Shown here piece by piece: positions 36,371 to 48,722 of a DNA stretch of 64,000 bases (position 1 is its first letter; every line of letters begins with the position of its first letter). Origin of the DNA: Homalodisca vitripennis (taxonomy: Eukaryota; Arthropoda; Insecta; Hemiptera; Cicadellidae); NCBI RefSeq assembly GCF_021130785.1, contig NC_060213.1, positions 119,417,001-119,481,000 on the forward strand, written 5' to 3'. A model generated the notes under the pieces. It had not been told where the DNA came from and did no database searches. It saw only the letters and a list, made by a program, of their open reading frames with translations. A program made the position numbers and the translations under genes.

Positions 36371-36821
36371 GTATTCAGGACGTATCTAGCGCAGAACTGT
36401 TAAATACTATTTGCCATAAAATACGTCTGCGTGGAAGACATCAGTTGGCACTCATTCTCACAATCGCTTGAACGAAGAATCGTGTTTGAATGAAAGGAAA
36501 AATAACTTGGCAACGACACGCCAGTGTTTGGTAGCGTGTTTGTTATTGTTCCCTTACTAACGTCAGAGCTGACTCTCCTGTATAAAATATGAGAAACTCC
36601 CTTGCAGAGTGTTTCAACAGAACTTTAAATAACTTGTTTTAATTAAAACTTCGCACATTATCACAATACTGTACGTTCTCTAGAGCCATTGTGTTTATGT
36701 TTAAATCACTATCTTTAAGAAAGAAGCTTATTTTACTTAAATAGTTTCTAGCCTTCTAAGTTTCAACTTCCCAATTTATATTAGTTTATTGTTGACATCA
36801 GAAACAAAAAACTCAGTTATA

Positions 36822-36856
<35 letters not shown>

Positions 36857-37800
36857 CGCTAGTTATTGTGATGGGACTCTAGAGAGTTAATTACAGAGTT
36901 AAATTATTTTCTTAGACCGCCGTCATTAAATATATATTTTAGGCCATTTATTTAATACTACTGAGTATTGGAGCAGATGTTTTTTTAATATAGTTTTATT
37001 TACTCAAGTTACTAAGTAAATTATACATATTATACTGTTTTTTTACCACCAAGCCATTTACTAATACAGACCTCGGGTCTTGGCTTTAATATTACTTTTA
37101 TTGTAGGTCATAGCTTTAATAGCACCGTTAATTGTAATATATTTATATATGGTGTGTATTTTGGTGTTGATATTTTACACCATATAAACAGATAATAAAA
37201 TAATATTATTAAAACTACATAACCCAGGTAGTCGTAACAGTCTAAAATTAACATCTGACCAGGGCGTTTTCAGTTCTATAGGTCAGCATTATTATTATTA
37301 CAAACGAGTGGGTATCAATTTTTCAGCCCTCAGATCACCAGTTAAATAAATATTGTCTAATACTAATATAGGTTACAGTTTTATTAGTTTGTAGATGAAT
37401 GTATATAGTAAGACACTAGTAAGAATTACCTAATCACTCTCGACGGTTACTACGAGTGGAGGATAACCAGATAATCCAGTAGAGTTATGGAATCCTTTAT
37501 CTCGATACTTTAATCGACTTGTTCCACTCACTCCTGCCCCTACTTTGTAAGCCTTCAAAAGGACTCGTGACAGTGATTAATAATGACCTCTTGAGCCCCA
37601 GAAGTACCTTGAAGTTGCTCTACAATGCACTTTGATAGGTTTTGTCGGGAAAAGAGCTGTGCCTCTTACAAGAAATATATTTTAAAGTATGTACACTATA
37701 AATTAAACTTTAAAAAGAAGATAATTTCAATATATATTTATCCAAACTTTAAAACTATACAATATGTATTCTTTAGATCCTTTTGTTTTATATATGGTCA
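36371..37800. other. AT-rich non-coding stretch
   Basis: Contains the AC microsatellite and an imperfect inverted repeat near 37145-37195 (TTTATATATGGTGT against ACACCATATAAA). No gene seen. Confidence 0.5.
36825..36852. repeat. (AC)n microsatellite
   Basis: Fourteen AC units without interruption. Confidence 0.96.
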
Positions 37801-37839
37801 ATATGTTTTATGTATTATATTATGGCCAACAGGCCATCA

Positions 37840-39300
37840 TCAATTGTCACGAGGCACCAAGGGGTCCCATCTCAGAGAAAACATTCTGAGATACAAGGAC
37901 CACAAACATAGCATTGCTCAACTTTCAGCTGGCAAAAGAAAGTTGGATCTTTCAGAATTCTAGGGATACCCTTGAGCTGCAATTTTAAAACTTTGAACAA
38001 ACTTTTAATTTCCATCTAGACGTGAGCTGTCCTCTAAGGAAAACCAAACAAAAACCTAAGAAACGAAAGTGCACATAGATTACCAAAGGTATCCTAGTTT
38101 CTAGAGAAATTGTTTTTTTTTTTCGGAAATAAACAAGCACACAGTTAACGAAGAGTTCAAAAGATTTTTTCAAAAGTACAAACAAATTTATAGAAAAGTC
38201 ATCAAAGCTGCGAAAGCCTATGATGTAAACAAAGCGTTGCTCACGTCGAAAAACGTATCAAAAACTGCATGGGCCTTCATCAACAATAAAAATGTATTAA
38301 ATGACAAACCGATTGAACTACAAATCAAAGATAAACTCATCAATGATCCTTTAAGGGTAGCTGAGGAGTTCAATAGATTCTTTTCCTCGGTTGGAGCTGA
38401 ACTAGGACATCGTCCTCCATATAACCAGCCTGTTCGCATATCAGTGCCGAGTCCAATAGCTTCATTGGCTCTGGTCCCTGTATCAGAGGAGGAAATTGCT
38501 AGAGTGATACGAGGCTTCCTTTCAAAACGGTCTAATGACTCAAATTATGTGTCAACGTGGCTCCTAAAGCAAGCTCTAAGCATTTATTGGGGCCGCTCGA
38601 ACGCCTTATCAACCTTTCTTTTCACTCGGGAGCGTTTCCTTCCTCTCTCAAAATCGCTAGTCACTCCAATTTTTAAGAAGGGCGACCCTCTTTCAACTCA
38701 AAATTACCGCCCCATATCGATATTGCCGGTCTTCAGCAAAATCTTTGAGAAGCTCTTTCTTTCCTGTTGTGAATTTTCTGGATAAACACCATCTGCTGTC
38801 TGTAAACTAGTTCGGATTCCGAAGTGGTAGATCGACGGTAGACGCAGTCGTGCGTCTATTGGATGCAATAGTAGAGGGAATTAAAGGTCGAGGAGATACT
38901 TTGAGTATTTTCCTTAAATTATCAAAAGCGTTTGGCTGTGTCGACCATTAAATCCTAATTCGCAAACTGGAGTATTACGGGATGAGAGGAGTATCGCTCA
39001 AGTGGCTCAAATCGTATCTCAGTGATCGAACAAAATTTGTAGGCATTTCAGGCGTCAAATCGGGAGAGGAGGGTCTGAGCTACGGTGTTCCTTAGGGCTC
39101 TATACTTAGCCATTTACTCTTCTTGATCTACGTAAATGATGTTGGTTCATCGGTACAACAAGGGCGACTCGACCAGTTCGCAGATGACACGACTCTCTTT
39201 CTCAACTCAAAATCACAAGAAGAACTTGAAAAATTACGTTCATTGAGCTCAACATTGCAATTCAACAGTTCAATCACAACAGACAATTTTAATCGGCCGA
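37840..39300 (+). pseudogene. LINE (Jockey-like) reverse transcriptase remnant
   Basis: The longest surviving frame, 38237-38785, holds the linker and RT fingers (SKTAWAFINNKN; LRVAEEFNRFFSSVGAELGH; VTPIFKKGDPLSTQNYRPIS). Past it, in other frames, come the GFRSGRSTVDAVVRLL region, motif A near 38920 (LKLSKAFGCVDH), GVP-stop-GS near 39090 and FADDTTLFL near 39178 (frame 39123-39446). Motif A is damaged: the catalytic Asp of the usual LDLSKAFD is Lys. The Gln of GVPQGS is a TAG stop, and there are several frameshifts. Sequence from about 37840 to 38230 reads as the decayed region between endonuclease and RT. It is a different lineage from the LINE at 9.3 kb (FADD rather than YADD, different flanks). 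It is dead. Confidence 0.85.
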
Positions 39301-39523
39301 CCTCCTTCTGCCTGCCGAGTCTAGATCGTGTTTTATGGGTAGCCTTGTGTCCGTGTAGCTATCAAACTAGAAATTGGGGTTTTCCGGGTAAGACCCATTG
39401 CCAAATGCCTAACGAATGGACTTTCAGTAAAATAACTATTTACTAATATATGCTACTATATTTAAAATGGTACAACACACCAAGTATCGCGTAAGTCGCT
39501 TCACTGAGGTTGCACGCAAAATT

Positions 39524-39525
<2 letters not shown>

Positions 39526-39560
<35 letters not shown>
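39526..39560. repeat. (TA)n microsatellite
   Basis: Thirty-five bases of uninterrupted TA. Confidence 0.96.
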
Positions 39561-39561
<1 letters not shown>

Positions 39562-39887
39562 CTCATTTCGTTCTCGAGATAATAACTTCAGACAATATTT
39601 TTAATGATTTAAAATTAAAAAATATTTATGTTAAACAAATATTTACTCAGAAACTGTTTACATAGGAAATAGACGTGATTTAAAACTACTTGTTAAAAAC
39701 TGAAGGCGACAACACATAAGGCAAATGAAGAAATTTAAATTTTTCTTGTTAGTAAATTAGGAAATACTGATTTCTATTAAAATAAAAATATCTTATGAAA
39801 ATAAATTTGTCAGTACATACGAAAATACGTGTGTATTGACTCGTAACTACCTGATGTGACAGTTTTTAGCAATATTGTAGAGGTAGT

Positions 39888-39970
39888 GGAAAAGTAATAT
39901 TTTTTGTATTTTTACTTTTCCCATATACAGTATACAATAATAAAAGAAGCTATTATTGTATACTGTATAT
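39888..39970. other. two adjacent hairpins
   Basis: GGAAAAGTAA (39888-39897) pairs with TTACTTTTCC (39912-39921). Two bases on, the 20-bp arm ATATACAGTATACAATAATA (39923-39942) pairs perfectly with 39951-39970 across an 8-nt loop. The stems are AT-rich. The pair could be a small MITE remnant or a structured transcript, but a microRNA precursor would normally be longer. Confidence 0.7.
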
Positions 39971-40137
39971 AAACCCCATTCGTGTTTCCAATAACTTTGC
40001 TAAATATATTTTACTATATATACAGTGAAAAGAATAATTTTCATTGACATCATTTTATTGGATCAATTTAGAGTAATGAAGCACAAACTGTTTGAAGGGA
40101 AACTGAAATCAGTCACTTGGTATAACGGTGATCACGT

Positions 40138-40157
40138 CCGCAGACAGACAGACAGAC
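40138..40157. repeat. short CAGA tandem run
   Basis: Four to five CAGA units. The overlapping minus-strand frame at 40113-40322 is open by chance. Confidence 0.7.
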
Positions 40158-40743
40158 GCCCAACGTGACCGAGATACTGAACGTTAACAAGACAGTCCTA
40201 CCCCTGCCAATACTACTCCTCAGGAATTCACCAATCCACCAATCAATTAATTGGCTTTCCAGCTTTAAGTCAAACAAATTAGTAAAGTTTGGTCCAGTTA
40301 ATGTTACCAGAAAACAAGACATTTCCTCTGTAAGTAATTAGATAATTGGCTAAATGTTTTGGATCACTCTATGATTAAGTAATCTGTCACCACGTGAGAG
40401 CTTTGCTACGTAAACCAACCCCTAATTCGTTTATCACTTTATTTCTCCGAGTGAACGATCTCGTTAGGTCCGAAATAAATTATTGTTATTAATACCTTGT
40501 ATATATATTATTAATCATGTCTTCAGTTATTTTTTGCGTTTAAGTCAAACAAAACATCGCCTGTAGATTGTCGCCAGATACATTCTAATTGTTTCTTACC
40601 AGTTATAATTTAAAATATCCATCAACTTAATTTTTATTCTACGACGCTTTTGATTATTAGTGAACATACAATTAGTAATAAGATAGGGACGCAAAGATTT
40701 TTTTCTAAAGGTTTTACATTTGCTTAGTTGAGCATTTTGGCAA

Positions 40744-40778
40744 ATTTAACTGGGATTGAGCATTTATCCCAGTTAAAT
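40744..40778. other. 13-bp perfect hairpin
   Basis: ATTTAACTGGGAT (40744-40756) pairs perfectly with ATCCCAGTTAAAT (40766-40778) over a 9-nt loop. There is no U run on either side, and the role is unknown. Confidence 0.65.
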
Positions 40779-42990
40779 AGAATAGAACTTAAACTTAGAC
40801 CAAATGCGTTAACAAAAAGTTGTGATTTAAATACAGGCACGATATGACGTCACATCCCGGGGTAGATCCTCCACACAAGCCAGAGACTTGCGGCCGGACA
40901 TTCTATTACCGTACAGGGATGTTAACGTGTCAGGGACCCACCCTCCTGGAACAATTTCATTATTCAGGTTTTCTAATAAGGTCGAAAAATTTACGTAACT
41001 TGTTTGTGAGGTTTCAATTGTGTATTCCAATTAACGGTTGTTAATACTTCTGAAACCTTTTTTACATTTAAATTAACTAAGTTATGTATTTCCTGCAAAA
41101 TCATTTTGTTCACTTCTAAAAGAGTTTGGCCAAAGTATATTTATACCTGAAATAATTCGTTCTTAACTTGTTATTAGTTAATTGCTTGTTCATAATTTTC
41201 TTATTTGATCTACATGACGTATGGAAAGAATGCAATCGATTGTTAATCTACGGACTTAGTTTGTGTCTAGATTTAATATACAAAATTAGTCTATTGCAAT
41301 CCACCTCATGGAGGCACTTACCGAAGGTTTCTGCTTAATTTTACCGAACATGACACCTAGAACTCAGAATAACCCCCTGTTCAACACGTATCATATAAAT
41401 AAAGAGAAACATTCTCTGAATAACGTGGCGTATAGAAATGATAACTTTTCCAGAGAAGTTGAAAATTGGTCCAAAGAATTTTCTTATAAATATATTGACT
41501 ATAAATATATCATCCTTGGACAGCTAAATACATCATCTGTTTCAAATTATAGCCGTTTAAATTGTATTAAGTTGTTAAACTGTAGAAAAATCTATACATT
41601 TTCTGGGAGGCACAAAAGATTTCTTAAACCTTTTATATTAAACCATTTTTTGGTATCTAAAACATAAAATGCCAAAAACCTGTTTCTTAAAGACATGGTT
41701 ACAAATAAAACTCAATATTTTCTGTCATCAAGAACTGTATAAAGGAATACTGAAATAAATTCAAAATTGGTTTGAAATTTATCTTTTAAATATCTCGACT
41801 AAATTGGTCTGCTTGGTACGCCGTTTCTTTTAATTATGGGAACCGTTTTAAACTGAACAAATTCCAACTCCGTTATATGTGAACGTAGAAAAAAAAACCT
41901 GTTACGTAATACTCATAACATTTCCTAATTTTTTTATTATAATTTCTTCGCATGTCGAAAGATTCACGAGATTTTTAGTAAATGTAAATCTAGCGAGAAT
42001 AAATTAATAATATTTCAGTTGTCAATATATTTAGAAACATTTCCTGTTAAGTAATATATACTGCTCGTACTTTTCTAAAGCAAAAAATCCTATCTGTACA
42101 TTTTAGATCGGATTTCAATTCCGTTAGTATATTTTTTTCAGCTACTTAAAACACATCGAGTATTGTGGCCGGCATTAGTGGGCGGATATTGTACTCTACT
42201 AGCTGTCGGTGTACAACTGAGTGTGATTGTCCAATGAACAGTGATAATGTTATCTCTATTGATAAACAAGGTGTGTAAAACTATGACATCTGAAAACTTA
42301 ACAATATCTTATATGTCTGACATTCCCCACTGCCTCCCCCCCAAATGTCATGATTATTGCATAATACAATACAAAATTATAACATTGTAAGTTTTAGACA
42401 CTATCTGCTATGGTTTACAAATGTGTGCCCTAATATTTTACACACCCTGTATAAAATATAAGACAAAGCATCAATCGTTATCATTTTAACTTCTTCAATA
42501 TCGCAGAGAGTAATAGGCGTATCGACAAACAGAAAAACGCATTTTCATAAATATCAAAAAATTTTATAGGTTAATATAAGATTGAGACCCCTAGAAGAAC
42601 TGTATTTTTCAACTTCCTGATGTCCTATATAATTTAAATGTTACTCACACGCTCCTAATCACTAAAATAGAAAAAGCACAATCATATTAAAGAACTTCTT
42701 CAAATATAAAGGACCACCTTCCTTGTAATTTTGAAGAACCTACTTTCCATGCTACTAAAAACAGACGGATAAAATATAGACATAGATTATCCTTTTTTAA
42801 TATAAAACAGTTTTGTCTATACTGTGGCTCTTGTTTTACACTAATGTTATAGGTTGTGAATGTATGGTTAGGTTTAAGAGACGACTTAATAGTCCTAACC
42901 TCGCCAATTGAATATTTTACTTTGTATTCAATAAAGACATATTCATGCCTTTTCATTTCATCTGTATCAGATCTGTGATAATGTGTATCA
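40779..42990. other. long AT-rich non-coding stretch
   Basis: The open frame at 41308-41667 (119 codons) lacks motifs and has the Asn/Tyr/Lys-rich composition expected of AT-rich chance ORFs. CCTAGAAGAACTGTATTTTT at 42590 recalls the worn repeat near 14270. Confidence 0.5.
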
Positions 42991-42994
42991 ACAT

Positions 42995-43020
42995 ATACGA
43001 GGTGTGTCCTAAAAAAGTCT
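42995..43020. other. mariner-terminus-like string
   Basis: ACGAGGTGTGTCCTAAAAAA resembles the terminal repeats of mariner elements. No matching inverted partner or transposase was found nearby, so it is at most an isolated end. Confidence 0.2.
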
Positions 43021-45260
43021 TTCTAAACATGTGTACCAAGTACTATAGAGTTAACCATATAAATAAATTACATTATTCTAACTCTGGAGCATTGTTATGC
43101 CTTTTTCAAAACTTTTATATTCCAAAACATCTTTTTCTTTAACATTTATATTAACTTTCCTTGTTGGTTTTTTATTTTTTTTATTAAAATGTACTTTTTG
43201 CTCTCTCCCTCCTCCTCATTCGTTTATGTTCTTCGATTCAATCAGTTGTATTATTCGCTATTATTTTTTTAATTAAATATTACCCTTCTATAGGGTATTC
43301 TTTTTGTAAGTCAATGCCTAATATTCTTTTATCACAATTTATCGAATTCCTCACTACTGATGTTTGCTTATTCGTATAATCTATAATCAATACTTTTAAT
43401 TTTTAATTTTCATTTAGTTTCCACATCTATGTATAGTTGTTACTTTTTGCTTTTACTCCTTGTATTGTTCAGTTCTAGTTTGTCATGGTTAGTTTTATCT
43501 AATTTCCATTCTATTCGTATCTTTTAGTTTCACACTCCCCTTCCAATATCTGTCCAGGCTTCTTCACATCTTTCTGAGTGTCCCAAGTTTCAGCGGCTTC
43601 CATCACTCTTATTTCTGTTCAAGTATCCTTCTTTTAGACCAGCCCCGAGCTCAGCAACAAGTAGAAGTTTGACTACTTCACTCGCACTATCCCCTCGGAC
43701 CATCGTGGAGATAGGCTGGAGCTACGTCTCCATCGTCTATGAGGAGTCTAATTATGGCATCAAGGGCACCAAATATATCTCGAGAATACCTAAGTCATAA
43801 GAAGAATTATAATTTGACTATTGAAATAATAAAATCAGAGAAATGATTGTCTACAAGTTCGAAACATTTAATAATTTGTAAGGGGTGTATTTATATCCTG
43901 GTATACTTTTATACAATCAGAGTTCGCATCTTCTAGAGTGAGGGCTCAACTTTTACGTGATAACTTATTTCAGAGATTGGCCTCGATCCAGCATAGTTCC
44001 GAATAGGAGAACGAGCTTCAGGAAATATGTTATTATAAATGGGGGGGGGGGTAAAACTTCACCCCAACCCGCCTTCATGGGAGGCTGCCAGAGTTATGAC
44101 TGTAATTACACTTTCACCTGCCAGTAGTATTACTTCCCTCACTTGTACTTTAAAAATATTGACATAATTAAGAATTAAGTTTGTTAAACTATACGTAGCC
44201 TACGTTTAAAAAACCATAAGTTTAATGTCTTGTATCATTTAATTCAATTTATAGTATATTTTAATTGTCTCCATACCTTTATGTATACGATTTATTTTTG
44301 TATACTTTAATTGCATAAATAATTTGTACAAATCTGTCATGTAATACTAATATATCACCTATTAATTTTCATTCATTTTTATTTTAATAATAAGTCTCAG
44401 ATATGAAAAAAGACCTGCAGTGGATCATCTAGCCTTAGTATTTGTACAGTTCAGCCAGCCATTGGCAAGATATTCCCAATTTAAACTTTCTATTGTAGCT
44501 GAATGAACTACAGTCCCTCCCCTTGAGTTTGGAGCCGTAGTTTACAGGTGCAAACATTATCGATAGTAATTGCCAATGTACATTCAGGCTGGCGCACAGA
44601 CTGCAGTATATGAATATCTGTATTTTCTTTTTTTAGTACGGTAATAATGCTTACAGGTGTACAAGGAAACTGCAGTATTTGTTATAGGTTTAGAACCATT
44701 AAAAATGCATTGTATTCCTACGGATTCAAACCAAAATGTTTTAGTATCGATTCAGTTTATTTCTTAACTACTATAGAGTGGAAAACAGTACTATTTAAAA
44801 CAAATAAAAAGTAAAAGCTTGTAAAAATAGTAAACGATTAAAATAATTTAAAAACATTCAACTACTTAAACAATCTGTCCATTTAATTATTAAAATATCA
44901 TAAATGATAATTTTACTTAATATTTACTATTATAAGAAATATATTATAAGTGTATTTATAAATAGAAAAATTTGAAGTGAAATATACCGAAATTACACAA
45001 AAATATTACAAAAAAAACAAAAGACAGCAAATGTGTGATAATTTATTATATATGAATTTCAAAATAAGCTATAAAAATGTTATGTTTATATAATTACATT
45101 GACTAATTTTTTATTTTTAATAAAATTTATTAGGACGAAATATAAATTTCAAGAAGAAGAAAATTTTAGACAAATAAAAATATCCAATACCACTAAAACA
45201 TACAACATTCTTTGAGTGAAGAGGTGTATTAAAAATGTAATAAATTTATAAATGTTCCAA
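43021..45260. other. long AT-rich non-coding stretch
   Basis: Includes a poly-G run at 44041-44050, a GC-richer patch at 43630-43745 without recognisable identity, and weak inverted words (GCCATTGGCAA against TTGCCAATGT) across 44457-44580. No gene recognised. Confidence 0.5.
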
Positions 45261-45267
45261 GTTATAT

Positions 45268-45425
45268 ACTGATTGATTGTAGTGCAGGTTCTACCGGTAA
45301 TGTTGATTGTATCTGCTCTCAGTCGATCGATGAGTTGGCGGCCCTGCTAGCGAAGTACGAGATATGTATAGAGTACAGATTGATTGGAGTACAGGTTTCT
45401 ACTGGGACTGTTGATTGTGTCCCTG
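45268..45425. repeat. diverged tandem duplication of about 107 bp
   Basis: TGATTGATTGTAGTGCAGGT and TAATGTTGATTGTATCTGCT near 45270 recur near 45377 as AGATTGATTGGAGTACAGGT and GACTGTTGATTGTGTCCCTG. It lies just before the 60-bp minisatellite. Confidence 0.65.
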
Positions 45426-45506
45426 CTTTGCATGACAAATACTTTGCTTTGCATGCAGAACATTTGTTTTGCATAATAATAGCAGACTAACATACTTCTG
45501 AGAGGA

Positions 45507-46103
45507 ATGCTGTATCTTAAGGTGCAGACAGCTCTAAGCAACGGTTTTCCTTCAGAGTCGGATAATCAGAGTCCTGGTTGTCGGATAACAACCAGCAGCC
45601 AAGGAACAGCTCTCAGTAATGGTGTCCCTCCAGTGCCGGATAATCTACAACAAACAGCCAAGGATACAGCTCTCAGTAATGGTGTCCCTCCAGTGCCGGA
45701 TAATCTACAACCATCAGCCAAGGATACAGCTCTCAGTAATGGTGTCCCTCCAGAGCTTGATAATCTACAACAAACAGCCAAAAATACAGGTCTCAGTAAT
45801 GGTGTCCCTCCAGTGCCGGATAATCTACAACCATCATCCAAGGATACAGCTCTCAGTAATGGTGTCCCTCCAGAGCTTGATAATCTACAACAAACAGCCA
45901 AAGATACAGCTCTCAGTAATGGTGTCCCTCCAGAGCCGGATAACCTACAACCATCATCCAAGGATACAGCTCTCAGTAATGGTGTCCCTCCAGTGCCGGA
46001 TAATCTACAACCAACATCCAAGGATAGATTTCTTAGGAATGGTGTCCCTCCAGAGCCGGATAATCTACAACCAACAGCCAAGGTTACAGCTCTAAGCAAA
46101 TGA
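45507..46103 (+). CDS. possible repetitive ORF across the 60-bp minisatellite
   Basis: A 198-codon frame made almost wholly of 20-residue units with the core LSNGVPPxxDNLQxxxKD. It is rich in Pro, Asn, Ser, Thr and Asp, with no membrane segment or signal peptide. The first ten or so residues (MLYLKVQTAL) and the final K before the TGA stop are the only non-repeat parts. Frames on the minus strand (45566-46099) and in the second plus frame (45619-46095) are equally open, which is what a period divisible by three gives without selection. I see no promoter, splice or poly-A signal that singles out this frame. Most likely it is a non-coding VNTR. Confidence 0.15.
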   Translation: MLYLKVQTALSNGFPSESDNQSPGCRITTSSQGTALSNGVPPVPDNLQQTAKDTALSNGVPPVPDNLQPSAKDTALSNGVPPELDNLQQTAKNTGLSNGVPPVPDNLQPSSKDTALSNGVPPELDNLQQTAKDTALSNGVPPEPDNLQPSSKDTALSNGVPPVPDNLQPTSKDRFLRNGVPPEPDNLQPTAKVTALSK

Positions 46104-46104
46104 C
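45522..46104. repeat. 60-bp minisatellite, about nine to ten units
   Basis: The unit CAGCTCTCAGTAATGGTGTC, then CCTCCAGTGCCGGATAATCT, then ACAACCATCAGCCAAGGATA repeats in exact 60-bp register from about 45547 to 46100. Two unit types partly alternate (AGAGCTTGATAAT with CAACAAACA, and AGTGCCGGATAAT with CAACCATCA), hinting at a 120-bp higher order. Because 60 is divisible by three, three frames are open across it. The plus frame 45507-46103 repeats 20 residues (TALSNGVPPVPDNLQPSAKD). No length-breaking unit was seen. Coding use is possible but unproven. Confidence 0.96.
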
Positions 46105-48235
46105 ATTTCGGAGGAACGTAACTGTATATCTAGCTTATGTGCTGGAAAAGTCTTAACCTTAAAAGAGTGGTCTGCAACAAATTTTTTACAAAACATATTT
46201 ATAAATTACCGAAAGCTGCAAATGCATTCCACAACACGAGTGGAAGAGCTCCTGTTGACTTTGTATGATAAATGTTATTTTATTTTTATAATTCAGTCAA
46301 ACTTAATAAGGACTTTTTAACACACAGTATTACCTTTAACCGGTTATTGCCCTTTTTGTTATAAATACATTGAAATAAGTCTTAGTAATAGTTATTTATT
46401 AATAGTTTTATTATTTAGGTTAAAATTTAAGAATAATATACGAACATTTAATGTCTTTACACATTAGGGAAACATTATATATCTGTGTGACAAAAGTATA
46501 GACTATCAAAGCAACTGATATTGCATACACCTTCCAGATTAAAGTGAGGAATATACGTTAAAGTGACTGAAGTGAAGAATAATGTTTTAATCAAATGGTC
46601 ATATAATTGCATTTAACTATAGTGACAATATAAATATTTTGAATATAACAATGATAGGAGGGAAAATAATTTTTTTTTGCTATTTATAAAATCTGAACCA
46701 ATTATTCACGAAAACTCTCGATGATGACACATAAATGAGTTATTGACGCTTACACACCGACAATTTCTAGTGCGGATGATGAATTGTTCACTTGCGCTAA
46801 TAAAACCGACTTCCCCCCTAACCATCGGCCCGGACTTTCGTTCATTTTTTTTTTATTACAAATAATATGTAATGTTTTGGTAACTCTAAATATATTATTC
46901 TCAGCTTAATACAATTGAAATTTTTTTTAATAAAAGGGTTTGAGACATGTTAAATAACTTACAGACTCATGCATTACTTTTAATATTAGTGTAATCAAAT
47001 TAAATACATAGAATCAATGCAATTTGCTTACAAACTATGACATTTACATGTAAAGGAAGCTGTCAACAATACTAAGCTTTATTATCATAAGAATATCTTG
47101 ATTCTGTATTTAGTCGAAGTTTCATGAATGACTTCAATTGTCTGACCGGAATCGCAGTAATTATTTCAGCACTTTTGTCGGTGCCCTAATTACACACTTG
47201 GTGTTCCTTCCCTTGCTAAAATCATTTACTCCTTGATTTCTCGACTCGAGTTATAATCGTCACACTGCGGAGCATGTTTTAGTGGACTGTTAACGTAATG
47301 AACAAGTAAAAAGTCAATTGGGAAATCTTGTAGGAGAAGTGAAAAGATAAAAACATAGAATCTTGTCTCAATAAAAAAGGAATGTATGAGAAGTAGCGAA
47401 AAATGCTCAGTTATAATGGGAAGAAATAATAGTAAGTAATATAAAATGACAGGATTAAATAAAGACAAGTGATGGGTATTAAAAACTGGGAAGAAAGCGA
47501 ATGTTAGACGGCAGTTAGTTATTCACTGTGTTAGGACGGTGTAGTGAAAGAAGAGATGTTAGTCATGCCAGATACAAAGACTACAGAGTGTGAAAAGTAT
47601 AAAAGATTAATAAAAATAAAGGAAAGTAGTAAGGGGAATAACTTAATGTTTAGGCCAAGGATTAAGATAGTAACGCGAGCTTCAGCTACAAATATAAAGC
47701 CTATCGTTGACCTTCAATCAAATACACTAATACACTTATTGTTACAGTTTTAGGTGCTTTGGTATATAAACGCTTCCTTTTTTGTGTTACATCGATGTGA
47801 CTAAAATAAGTCATGTTACTGATTATATTACCCGAGGGGTAGATACGTACGGGTGTATTATCAGACACACAATGGAATACCAAATCTAGTGGTTTAAGCG
47901 GTGATAGTGTCTTCTTCATCATTGCCTTAAAAATAAGTTTATAAAAAAGATGATCAGCAAATAAATGTAGAATGAAAAATGTAGATGCAATATTTTTTGC
48001 AAAATAAACAATTCTAATACAATAAAAAGGACCATGCAGCGTTTTAGCAAGTTAAGTTCCTCAACTAAACTTAGTCTTGCTAAACCAATGACATTAAACT
48101 TTCGTTACAATGTTAGAGTGTTTCAACTCACAGAGCCAGTTTGTATATTGCTGTAACCGGCTTTGTTTGTTAAACTTCCAAACTTCCCGTAAAGTGACAG
48201 GTAATCAAACAATGCGGCTGATTAGCAATAAGTTA
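46105..48235. other. long AT-rich non-coding stretch
   Basis: No recognisable gene; the frame at 47544-47753 has no motifs. Confidence 0.5.
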
Positions 48236-48239
48236 CAGT

Positions 48240-48395
48240 AAAGGTTCCTGATTCTAGAAGTCAAGTCTCAGACAGCGTCAGACACCGGACGCTGCAATGA
48301 AAAGAATTTGAACTGGAGCCAAATTCAACAATAAAATTGAATGAACCCTTCCTACTATAGCTACGTTGTGTGTAGGACACTCGGATACTCCAATT
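48240..48395 (-). repeat. dispersed repeat family B, copy 2
   Basis: The minus strand reads ACACAACGTAGCTATAGTAG, then GAAGGGTT, then CAGCGTCCGGTGTCTGACGC, then GACTTGACTTCTAGAA. It matches 34065-34205 (plus) and 61075-61205 (minus). Confidence 0.7.
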
Positions 48396-48485
48396 TCCAT
48401 TGTTCGGTTAAACAAGAATAAAGTAACACTACGTTTCGAAATCTCCAAACCCTTCTCTTCCTCACAGAAAATGTAGAAATGCTTT
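48396..48485 (-). mobile_element. retroelement tail with hammerhead-like core, degenerate copy 6
   Basis: The minus strand reads CTGTGAGGAAGAG, a spacer, then GATTTCGAAACGTAGTGTTA with CTTTATTCTTG and CCGAACAATGG. The GAAA box and downstream block are intact; the CTGANGA box has a change and an insertion. It directly abuts the family B copy, so the two may belong to one composite element or be a nested insertion. Confidence 0.55.
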
Positions 48486-48722
48486 AATTTTTGTTTTTTG
48501 AACGAACCTTATTAACCATACATTGTGAAAGTTGATTGAAAATTGTTGGCCATTTTTGGGAAGTAAGTAAAAACTTTGGAGAAAATGGTTTTAAATCCTT
48601 TATTCAGTAATTTAACTACCTAGATACATAATTAGTTTATACATACTACATAATAAGCAGTTTGCATATCAAGAATATTATGAGTCCTGGAGCTAACCAA
48701 TTGTCACTTCTCTATTCACTAT

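Noticed and set aside
38237..38785. Intact host gene
   Set aside because: Reads as the linker and fingers of a LINE reverse transcriptase and continues with lesions downstream.
40113..40322. Minus-strand frame with CLSVCGR
   Set aside because: Arises from a CAGA tandem run read in reverse.
41308..41667. 119-codon plus frame
   Set aside because: AT-rich composition (Asn, Lys, Tyr, Ile), no domain, no splice context.
42995..43020. A complete second mariner element
   Set aside because: Only one end-like string was found, with no inverted partner, no TA pair and no transposase.
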